The notes under the pieces are model-generated. The model saw nothing but the letters and a program-made list of their open reading frames with translations, had not been told where the DNA came from and made no database searches. Positions 1-5,159 of a stretch of DNA of 6,650 bases are shown piece by piece (the first letter of the stretch is position 1; each line of letters begins with the position of its first letter). The DNA comes from JAKBCQ01 sp021807585 (GTDB lineage: Bacteria > Planctomycetota > Planctomycetia > Isosphaerales > Isosphaeraceae): contig DAHWFG010000402.1 of the NCBI GenBank assembly GCA_027325115.1, positions 1-6,650 on the forward strand, written 5' to 3'. The translations under genes and the position numbers were made by a program.

Positions 1-2
1 TC

Positions 3-1604
3 GTCGTGCCCCGCGGGCTCGGCCGACTTCTTCTTGATCTCGACGATGATCGCCTCGGTCGTCAGCAACAGTCCCGCGACCGAAGCCGCGTTCTGGAGCG
101 CCGTGCGCGTCACTTTGGCGGGGTCGACGATGCCGGCGGCGAACATATCGCCATATTGCCCGCTATCGGCGTTGAACCCGTATTTGGCGTCGGTCGATTT
201 GAGAATCTTGTTGACGATCACCGAGCCGTCGAAACCCGCGTTCTCGGCGATCGACCGAGCGGGTTGATCGAGAGCGCGACGGACGATCGACACGCCGAAC
301 TCCTCGTCTCCCTCAACCTTGAGCGAGTCGAGCGCCTTCGCCGCGCGAATCAGCGTCACTCCGCCGCCGGCGACGATACCCTCCTCAATCGCGGCGCGGG
401 TCGCGTGGAGAGCGTCTTCGACAAGAGCTTTCCGCTCTTTCATCTCGGTTTCGGTCGCCGCTCCAACCTTGATCTCGGCGACACCCCCCGCGAGCTTCGC
501 AAGCCGCTCCTGCAGCTTCTCGCGATCGTATTCGCTGTCGGTCGTCTTGATCTCCTTGCGGATCATCTCGGTCCGCCCCTTGATCTCGTCGGCCGTGCCG
601 GATCCCTCGATAATCGTCGTGTTCTCGCTGTCGATCTTCACCTTCTTGGCGCGACCAAGATCGGTGAGTCGAACATTCTCAAGCTCGATCCCCAAATCCT
701 TGAAGATCGCCTTGCCGCCGGTAAGCACCGCGATATCGCCGAGCATCGCCTTGCGGCGATCGCCGTATCCCGGCGCCTTCACCGCGGCGACCTGCAAGAT
801 CCCCCGCAATTTGTTCACGACGAGTGTCGCAAGCGCCTCGCTCTCAACATCTTCCGAAAGAATCAAAAGCGGCTTATTGGCGCGGGCGATCTGCTCAAGC
901 AGCGGAATCAAAGCCTTGGGAGTGCTGATCTTCTCTTCATGAATCAAGATGTATGGCTCTTCAAGAGAAACCTCCATCCGATCCTGGTCGGTCACGAAGT
1001 GCGGGCTCAAATAGCCGCGATCGAACTGCATCCCCTCGACGACCTCGACCTCGGTCTCGAAGCCTTTCCCCTCTTCGACCGTGATCACGCCGTCGTTGCC
1101 GACTTTCTCGAACGCGTCGGCGAGCTTCTCGCCGATCGCGCGATCGTTGTTCGCGGCGATCGTCGCAACCTCGGTGATATCCTTTTTCCCGTCGATCTTG
1201 CGGGATTGCGATTTGATATTTTCAACAACGACGGCGACCGCCTTGTCGATTCCGCGTTTGATCGCCATCGCGTCGGCGCCCGCCGCCAGCGATTTGAGCC
1301 CCTCACGGAAGATCGCCTCGGCGAGGACCGTCGCGGTCGTCGTGCCGTCGCCCGCCGCGTCCGACGTTTTCGACGCCGCCTCCTTGACGAGCTGCGCCCC
1401 CATGTTCTCATAGGGATCGGTCAGCTCAATCTCCTCGGCGACAGTCACGCCGTCTTTGGTGACGTTGGGACTGCCCCAACCTTTGTCGATCACCGCGTTG
1501 CGACCGCGCGGGCCGAGCGTGCTTCGAACGGCGCGGGCGAGCTTGCCGACACCCGACGCGAGCTTGCGCCGCGCTTCGTCTTCATAAACAATCTTCTTCG
1601 CCAC
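3..1604 (-). CDS. groEL: Chaperonin GroEL (60 kDa), C-terminus cut off by window edge
   Basis: This is the 60-kDa chaperonin that folds proteins in the cytoplasm as a double heptameric ring, using ATP and the GroES lid. The minus-strand translation begins MAKKIVYEDEARRKLASG and stays in one frame for 534 codons to the window edge. Family signatures are easy to see: TLGPRGRN, VTKDG (Asp about 51), AAGDGTTTATV (Asp about 86), EGMQFDRGYLSP, KAPGYGDRRKAML, YDREKLQERLAKLAGG, DALHATRAAIEEGIVAGGG (catalytic Asp 397) and DPAKVTRTALQNAASVAG. Only about 10-20 C-terminal residues should be missing, so the nature of the tail (GGM repeats or otherwise) is unknown. The start is GTG, chosen because AAGGAG lies 9 bases upstream and the N-terminus fits the family. 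No groES lies immediately upstream, so this is an orphan copy, perhaps one of several in the genome. The position matching E. coli Tyr203 in the substrate-binding apical domain is His202. The long plus-strand frame across the gene is an in-phase antisense shadow. Confidence 0.97.
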   Translation of the reverse strand, partial: MAKKIVYEDEARRKLASGVGKLARAVRSTLGPRGRNAVIDKGWGSPNVTKDGVTVAEEIELTDPYENMGAQLVKEAASKTSDAAGDGTTTATVLAEAIFREGLKSLAAGADAMAIKRGIDKAVAVVVENIKSQSRKIDGKKDITEVATIAANNDRAIGEKLADAFEKVGNDGVITVEEGKGFETEVEVVEGMQFDRGYLSPHFVTDQDRMEVSLEEPYILIHEEKISTPKALIPLLEQIARANKPLLILSEDVESEALATLVVNKLRGILQVAAVKAPGYGDRRKAMLGDIAVLTGGKAIFKDLGIELENVRLTDLGRAKKVKIDSENTTIIEGSGTADEIKGRTEMIRKEIKTTDSEYDREKLQERLAKLAGGVAEIKVGAATETEMKERKALVEDALHATRAAIEEGIVAGGGVTLIRAAKALDSLKVEGDEEFGVSIVRRALDQPARSIAENAGFDGSVIVNKILKSTDAKYGFNADSGQYGDMFAAGIVDPAKVTRTALQNAASVAGLLLTTEAIIVEIKKKSAEPAGHD

Positions 1605-1613
1605 GTTGATGTT

Positions 1614-1619
1614 CTCCTT
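1614..1619 (-). promoter_or_regulatory. Shine-Dalgarno of groEL
   Basis: AAGGAG on the minus strand, separated by 9 bases from the GTG at 1602-1604. It fixes the groEL start at this GTG, and the residues that follow match the family N-terminus. Confidence 0.8.
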
Positions 1620-1782
1620 GACACGATCGGCACGACGTCGCCGGGCAATTGGAACCGAAACCCGCCGAGCGAAAGGCGATCGTTTAATGAAACCCAACCA
1701 ACAGCAAGTTCAATGCCGCACCAGGAAAAATGACCGATCTTTAGCGAAATCAAGAACTTGCGATGATCGAGAAAATCGCGCC

Positions 1783-1820
1783 GACACCCCGTCGTCTGCC
1801 TTTTTGGCAGTCTCGGTGTC
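1783..1820. promoter_or_regulatory. Nested inverted repeat upstream of groEL, candidate operator
   Basis: The outer arms GACACC (1783-1788) and GGTGTC (1815-1820) enclose the inner arms CTGCC (1796-1800) and GGCAG (1806-1810), which flank a run of five T. On the groEL strand the core reads CTGCCAAAAAGGCAG, about 190-200 bases before the start codon. It could be a repressor operator or a hairpin in the leader. It does not match CIRCE. The symmetry is seen directly; a role in groEL control is inferred from position only. Confidence 0.4.
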
Positions 1821-1837
1821 AGATTGTCTTGAAATGG

Positions 1838-1851
1838 AAACCCCAGGGTTT
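1838..1851. repeat. Short palindrome AAACCC-CA-GGGTTT
   Basis: Six-base arms with a two-base centre, 18 bases from the nested repeat and on the hydrolase side. The centre is too small for a good RNA hairpin, so if it is functional it would more likely be a protein-binding site. Function unknown. Confidence 0.3.
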
Positions 1852-2080
1852 GGTCGCGAGATGACTCATGCGATCGATCAACTGCGCGCGGCCGCATCTC
1901 CCATTCCGAGAAATCGGGTTTCGATGTGACTCGCATCCCAAACTCGCGACGATCCCGGCCCAATCGGCGGAATCGTTCCCCGCGATTCAACCCGCATCGC
2001 CAAAAGAACCGATCTAAACAACGAGATCGTCACGATTTTGGTCGACCGATCGATTCCCTGGTTCGATCGCACAGGCTCGA

Positions 2081-3739
2081 GTGAGGTTTATGATTGATCG
2101 ATCAATAAACAAGTACAAATCAGATCTAAAACCGCGCCGACGATCGACGACGGCGCCGATCGACCACACCGCGTGGTTGCTGATCGCTCTTCAGTTTACG
2201 GCATTGGCGATCGCTCAAGAGCCGACGAATCCGTCGCCGCCGATACCGCGCACAAACCCCGTTCCTTCGCCCGCGCCTCCGCTCCCTTCGGTGGCTCCGC
2301 CTTTCGTCGCTCCACCCGCCACCGCTCCTCCCGCCACCGCTCCCGCGACCGCTCCACCCGTGACCCCTCCTCCCGCGACCTTACCACCCGCGACCCCTCC
2401 TCCTACGACCGCACCCAGGCTTAGAATTGCTCCGCCGCGTTCGCCGGCTCTCACGCCCGAGGAGATCCCCGTCGCGCCACGGCCCGCCGCCGCCGAATTC
2501 AACGCCCAGCGCACGCGTGCGCTCTATCAATCAATCCAGCGTTGGCTTCCCGAGGGGACCCCTACGCGCGGGGAAAATCGATACTTGAGATTCTTCCGTC
2601 GCCGCGTTTCGAACGATCAATACGCTCCCATCTCCGCACCGCGATTCCGACCCGGTTCGCGGTTCGATCCTGGAGCGTCGGGCCCTGGAGTGATCGGGAC
2701 TTCGGACAATCAGCCGTTTTTAGGGGGGACTTTCGACCCCAGATCGGGTTGGCCGTTGGTCATTCTCGATCACTTCAAGCCCGATATGACCAGGCTCGAT
2801 CAATTCTGGATCGTTTCCACTTATAAAGTACCTCAAGAGATGACACTTTTTTCGTGGGATCAACTTCAAATTCGCCAGTTCAACGAGGTCGGCGAGATGG
2901 TGGATCGCGACCCGCGCGACCTTTTCGCCCAGGCGGCGGGTCATACGGTGTTCGTGCAGATTCACGGCAGTTTGACGTACGCCGACACCGCGATCGGCGG
3001 CGGCTTTTGGAGTCATACCTGGCTCGAAATCAACGGAGGTCTAACTTCGGACACGATCTTTGTCATTTTCGACTGGCCGAGCTGGCGGGTTAGTTCGATC
3101 GATGTCATTGATATCAATGAAAAAGCACGAAGATCCTATGTAACAGGTTTACATCTCGCGCAATTTCTTCTGTCGTTTCCCTTGGAGAGCCGCGTGTGCC
3201 TGCTTGGGCAGAGTTTCGGAGGGCGGGTCGTCTCGACCGCTCTTCATTTACTGGGAGGAGGTGCGATCGCCGATAAAGCGAGCGATCGTCCCGTCAAGCT
3301 CGCTCGACTTCGGCCCGATCTCCACGTTCGAGCCGTTCTCCTGGGCGCCGCGGTCGATCACGATTGGTTCGATCCCGGCGAGCGTTGCGACCATGCGATC
3401 GAAGGATGTGAATATCTGCTGAACCTCTATAATACATCAGATGAGGCTCTTTCGATGTATCCATTCCTGTTCCGCTCGGGACGACGGGCGGCGATGGGGC
3501 GAAAGGGGCTGACCGATCGCGATCTCGAGCGGATCGGCCCGCTCGCCGAACGGATCGCTCAACACGACCTCGAGCCGATCGTCGGGCGAGCGCACACGCT
3601 CCTCGACGCAACCTCGGACCCCCAGGTCGCGCGCTGGATCGCCCCCTACGCTTGGTCGCCCGATCCCGGACCCGTCGACGCCAAACCCCGGAAAAAACGG
3701 CTGCTTTCGCCGAGAGCCCGCCGTCCAACCCAAGACTGA
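2081..3739 (+). CDS. Exported alpha/beta hydrolase, DUF900-like, with proline-rich stalk
   Basis: This is a predicted secreted or surface hydrolase of unknown substrate, 552 residues if it starts at the GTG. A basic N-terminus (RRR, 19-21) precedes a hydrophobic core (about 31-45) and a likely signal-peptidase site AIA|Q after residue 45. Residues about 48-125 are rich in Pro, Ala and Thr and include tandem APPAT-type pentapeptides. The catalytic domain follows from about residue 225. HGS at 295-297 is a likely oxyanion-hole segment, GQSFGG at 376-381 is a nucleophile elbow with Ser378, LYNTSDEAL carries the likely acid Asp454, and GRAHTLL the likely His505. The order and the motifs HG...DWPS...GQSFGG...NTSDEAL suggest the DUF900 group of alpha/beta hydrolases. 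Cys436 and Cys443 could form a disulfide outside the cytoplasm. The tail is basic. GTG at 2081 and ATG at 2090 are both possible starts; GAGG at 2083-2086 sits rather close to the ATG. The neighbours do not reveal a substrate. Confidence 0.8.
   Translation: MRFMIDRSINKYKSDLKPRRRSTTAPIDHTAWLLIALQFTALAIAQEPTNPSPPIPRTNPVPSPAPPLPSVAPPFVAPPATAPPATAPATAPPVTPPPATLPPATPPPTTAPRLRIAPPRSPALTPEEIPVAPRPAAAEFNAQRTRALYQSIQRWLPEGTPTRGENRYLRFFRRRVSNDQYAPISAPRFRPGSRFDPGASGPGVIGTSDNQPFLGGTFDPRSGWPLVILDHFKPDMTRLDQFWIVSTYKVPQEMTLFSWDQLQIRQFNEVGEMVDRDPRDLFAQAAGHTVFVQIHGSLTYADTAIGGGFWSHTWLEINGGLTSDTIFVIFDWPSWRVSSIDVIDINEKARRSYVTGLHLAQFLLSFPLESRVCLLGQSFGGRVVSTALHLLGGGAIADKASDRPVKLARLRPDLHVRAVLLGAAVDHDWFDPGERCDHAIEGCEYLLNLYNTSDEALSMYPFLFRSGRRAAMGRKGLTDRDLERIGPLAERIAQHDLEPIVGRAHTLLDATSDPQVARWIAPYAWSPDPGPVDAKPRKKRLLSPRARRPTQD
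2093..2106. repeat. Perfect 14-bp palindrome at the hydrolase start
   Basis: ATTGATCGATCAAT is fully self-complementary and covers the first codons of the hydrolase gene. It shares the half-site ATTGAT with palindromes at 3105-3120 and 3789-3803. The spacing of the half-sites differs between the three, which weakens the case for a single operator family. Confidence 0.35.
2294..2410 (+). repeat. Tandem 15-base repeat encoding APPAT-type pentapeptides
   Basis: Reading in frame, one degenerate unit (APPFV) is followed by APPAT, APPAT, APAT (12 bases, one Pro codon lost), APPVT, PPPAT, LPPAT and PPPTT. The units begin at 2294, 2309, 2324, 2339, 2351, 2366, 2381 and 2396. The third-base differences between units show an old array that has diverged, with one codon-sized deletion. 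In the protein it would form an extended, flexible stalk between the membrane-proximal end and the hydrolase domain. The length probably varies between strains, which is an inference. Confidence 0.85.
3105..3120. repeat. Perfect 16-bp palindrome inside the hydrolase gene
   Basis: TCATTGATATCAATGA is self-complementary and lies in the codons for VIDINE. Because it is coding it may be chance, but it contains the same ATTGAT/ATCAAT arms as the palindromes at each end of the gene. Confidence 0.3.
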
Positions 3740-3788
3740 AGCTTAAATCATAACATAGCGATTTTGCATCTATTTGTAATTCTGTTTA

Positions 3789-3803
3789 ATTGATATTATC
3801 AAT
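3789..3803. repeat. Palindrome ATTGATA-T-TATCAAT
   Basis: Seven-base perfect arms around one central base, about 50 bases after the hydrolase stop and about 70 before the promoter -10 candidate. It cannot fold as a normal hairpin because the loop is one base, so a protein-binding site is more plausible than a terminator. Confidence 0.35.
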
Positions 3804-3833
3804 GATAGTTTGCGCGTACGAAGTCGATCTCGG

Positions 3834-3863
3834 TCGTCATATCAAATAAAATCAATATATAAT
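3834..3863 (+). promoter_or_regulatory. Candidate sigma70-type promoter for the EF-hand gene
   Basis: A perfect TATAAT at 3858-3863 is preceded, after 18 bases, by TCGTCA (3834-3839), which matches TTGACA at four of six positions. Transcription would begin near 3870 and give a leader of about 180 bases before the ATG at 4052. The -10 lies in AT-rich sequence where TATAAT can arise by chance. Confidence 0.4.
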
Positions 3864-3874
3864 TTATCAAGATT

Positions 3875-3888
3875 TTCCCGGTCGGGAA
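3875..3888. promoter_or_regulatory. Palindrome just after the promoter -10, candidate operator
   Basis: TTCCCG-GT-CGGGAA has six-base perfect arms and lies about 11-25 bases after the TATAAT, that is, at about +5 to +18 of the predicted transcript. A repressor binding here would block initiation. Operator function is inferred from position; the family of any regulator is unknown. Confidence 0.3.
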
Positions 3889-4040
3889 GCGGCGCGGCTC
3901 GCTTGATCCTTGAAGGAAAGGTCTCGTATTTGGTATCTTGCACGTATCGAGGTGTCGCCGATCGGCCGACATCCACGCGAGAGTTTGGGATGGAAGCGCG
4001 AATCAACCTTGATCGATCACAATGGTGATCGCTTTTTTTC

Positions 4041-4044
4041 GGAG
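4041..4044 (+). promoter_or_regulatory. Shine-Dalgarno that decides the EF-hand gene start
   Basis: GGAG lies 7 bases before the ATG at 4052. The in-frame ATG at 4022 has no such site, and starting there would add ten residues in front of a good signal peptide. The start at 4052 is therefore preferred. Confidence 0.65.
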
Positions 4045-4051
4045 TTCCGCC

Positions 4052-5020
4052 ATGACGAGATCGAGCGTCGCATGTCTCGGGGTTGCTTTCTCGATCGTGT
4101 CGTCCTGCCTGGGCGCGTTCGCCGACGAGAAAAACGCCGCCAAAACCGAGAAAAAAACGAAAGCGGCGCAGCCGACGCCGATGCTTCCCCGCGAACTCTT
4201 CGAAAAACTCGACGCCGACGCCGATAACACGATCACCAAAAATGAAGTCCCTCCCGAGGCGATGTCGGCATTCGAAACCCTGCTCAAATACGGCGACGCC
4301 AACCACGACGGTAAGCTCGAGGCGATTGAATTCCGCGATCTCCTCCTGAAACATCGCCAACGACTTCAGGCGATTCAACAAGAGAACATGGCAAAAAAGA
4401 AAGCGAACGGCGATCCCAAAGCCGAACCGCGCAAGCCCTCGGCGACGGCCGGCGCGACCCCCGCCGATCCGAAGAAAGACGCTCCCACGATCGAGCAAAC
4501 CGCGGTCGATCGCTTCCTCGCGTTGGATAAAGACGGCGACGACGAAATCGGCCTGAGCGAATTCCACGGCCCCGAAACGCTCTTCGTCAAGATCGACCTC
4601 GATCAAGACGGTTTCATCAGCCGCGAAGAGTTCTTGGCGTTTCAGCCCACCCCCGCCGAGGCCGAGTTCCTTAAGACGAACGCCGAGAAAAACGCGGCCC
4701 GCCCCGCTCCCAAACCCGCGGCCAACCCTCCCAAACCGACCGACGCGAAACAGACCGACTCAAAATCCGCCGAAGCAAAGCCGAAACCAGACGCCACCAA
4801 GACCGCCGACTTGCGCAAGGCCGTCGCCAAAGGCGCCGGCACTCCCGGTCCTCGGTTTCGCGCCATGGATAAAAACGGCGACGGTCGATTGACACGAGAA
4901 GAATTCACCGGCAAACCCGCTCGTTTCAAACAGCTCGATCTCGACGGCGACGGTTCCATCTCCTGGAAAGAATATCGCGAGGTCAACGCCGCCGCGATCA
5001 AAAAACAACCAAACTTATAG
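4052..5020 (+). CDS. Exported protein with six EF-hand calcium-binding loops
   Basis: This is a predicted secreted calcium-binding protein of 322 residues. It has a signal peptide (1-24, likely cleavage AFA|DEK); V-S-S-C at 16-19 also resembles a lipobox, so a lipoprotein cannot be excluded. Six 12-residue EF-hand loops with the D-x-[DN]-x-D pattern and a closing Glu are visible, at residues 54-65, 82-93, 159-170, 182-193, 273-284 and 296-307. They form three pairs separated by Ala/Pro/Lys-rich, probably disordered linkers (about 112-150 and 206-265). In loops 1 (DADADN) and 3 (DKDGDD) the usual Gly at position 6 is replaced by Asn and Asp, so these may bind more weakly. The loop ligands suggest Ca2+ binding, but no enzymatic domain is seen. 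Proteins of this build are frequent in planctomycetes and their roles are mostly unknown. The last codons overlap a strong inverted repeat. Confidence 0.9.
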   Translation: MTRSSVACLGVAFSIVSSCLGAFADEKNAAKTEKKTKAAQPTPMLPRELFEKLDADADNTITKNEVPPEAMSAFETLLKYGDANHDGKLEAIEFRDLLLKHRQRLQAIQQENMAKKKANGDPKAEPRKPSATAGATPADPKKDAPTIEQTAVDRFLALDKDGDDEIGLSEFHGPETLFVKIDLDQDGFISREEFLAFQPTPAEAEFLKTNAEKNAARPAPKPAANPPKPTDAKQTDSKSAEAKPKPDATKTADLRKAVAKGAGTPGPRFRAMDKNGDGRLTREEFTGKPARFKQLDLDGDGSISWKEYREVNAAAIKKQPNL

Positions 5021-5032
5021 TTGTTTTTTGAT
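4997..5032 (+). terminator. 13-bp inverted repeat over the EF-hand stop codon, candidate terminator
   Basis: ATCAAAAAACAAC (4997-5009) and GTTGTTTTTTGAT (5020-5032) pair perfectly around a 10-base loop. The TAG stop (5018-5020) spans the end of the loop and the first base of the right arm. The stem is AT-rich, with the T run inside the right arm, so it differs from the classical GC-rich hairpin followed by U. The symmetry could let it act on transcripts from both strands. It may instead protect the 3' end of the mRNA. Confidence 0.6.
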
Positions 5033-5040
5033 ACGCATAC

Positions 5041-5055
5041 AATCAATATTTGATT
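5041..5055. repeat. Small inverted repeat AATCAA-TAT-TTGATT
   Basis: Six-base arms with a three-base centre, just after the terminator candidate and upstream of the FIST gene. It is AT-rich and short, so it could be chance or a binding site for the FIST promoter region. Confidence 0.25.
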
Positions 5056-5103
5056 TCTTGATCTGAAGACGCGGGGATCTGGCGTTCGGCGATCGTCGCA
5101 AGG

Positions 5104-5109
5104 TACAAT
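5104..5109 (+). promoter_or_regulatory. Possible -10 box for the FIST gene
   Basis: TACAAT matches the -10 consensus at five of six positions. I see no good -35 at 16-18 bases upstream. Transcription starting near 5116 would leave about 45 bases before the ATG at 5160 and only about 10 before the GTG at 5127, which mildly favours the ATG. Confidence 0.25.
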
Positions 5110-5159
5110 CGCTTGATATTCCGTTCGTGATCTCTCAACCCGCTTTGGACACCACGGCG

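Larger units (their letters stand above)
1605..2080. other. Divergent intergenic region between groEL and hydrolase
   Basis: This stretch of about 475 bases separates two divergently transcribed genes. Reading frames through it on either strand translate to arginine-rich, low-information sequence without family resemblance, so I call no gene here; in particular there is no groES. It holds a nested inverted repeat (1783-1820), a short palindrome (1838-1851), a 4-bp stem with a GAAA tetraloop (1906-1917) and a CGATCGA/TCGATCG repeat (2047-2069). A weak minus-strand promoter candidate for groEL is TTGAAC, 18 bases, then CATTAA, reading from about 1714 to 1685; the -10 match is poor. No CIRCE element (TTAGCACTC-N9-GAGTGCTAA) is present. 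Confidence 0.6.
3740..4051. other. AT-rich intergenic region before the EF-hand gene
   Basis: About 310 bases without a convincing gene. The first 130 bases are strongly AT-rich compared with the GC-rich genes on each side. No classical terminator hairpin is visible after the hydrolase stop. The region contains a 7-base-arm palindrome (3789-3803), three ATCAA boxes (3841, 3851, 3866), a TATAAT promoter candidate and a TTCCCG-GT-CGGGAA palindrome. The small reading frames that cross it look like chance. Confidence 0.6.

Noticed and set aside
6..1733. A 575-codon plus-strand reading frame opposite groEL
   Set aside because: It is in exact codon register with the minus-strand groEL frame, and its translation is a Leu/Arg/Asp-rich mirror with no domain. 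GroEL is certain, so this is an antisense shadow of a GC-rich gene.
1829..1845. CTTGAAA followed by CCCCA, resembling a sigma32 heat-shock promoter
   Set aside because: It is on the plus strand, pointing away from groEL, and the gap between the two boxes is about 6 bases instead of about 13-17.
1490..1990. A 166-codon minus-strand frame upstream of and overlapping groEL, considered as groES
   Set aside because: The translation is Arg-rich, longer than GroES (about 95 residues), has none of the GroES motifs, and overlaps the groEL start in another frame.
2047..2069. CGATCGA and TCGATCG inverted repeat with a 9-base loop before the hydrolase start
   Set aside because: CGATCG is so common in this window that two nearby copies, self-complementary by nature, are expected by chance.
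2294..2410. CRISPR-like repetitive array
   Set aside because: The 15-base units are contiguous, in frame and have no spacers; they are protein-coding repeats.
2196..2514. Reading frames opposite or alongside the proline-rich repeat, encoding Gly/Val/Ala- or Arg/Glu-rich proteins
   Set aside because: They are low-complexity products of the tandem 15-base repeat read in other frames and strands.
4022..4051. Upstream ATG as the start of the EF-hand gene
   Set aside because: It lacks a Shine-Dalgarno and would add ten residues in front of a standard signal peptide, while the ATG at 4052 has GGAG 7 bases before it.
5041..5055. Possible IHF site in AATCAATATTTGATT
   Set aside because: The WATCAA half is present but the TTR at the required distance is not, so the consensus is not met.
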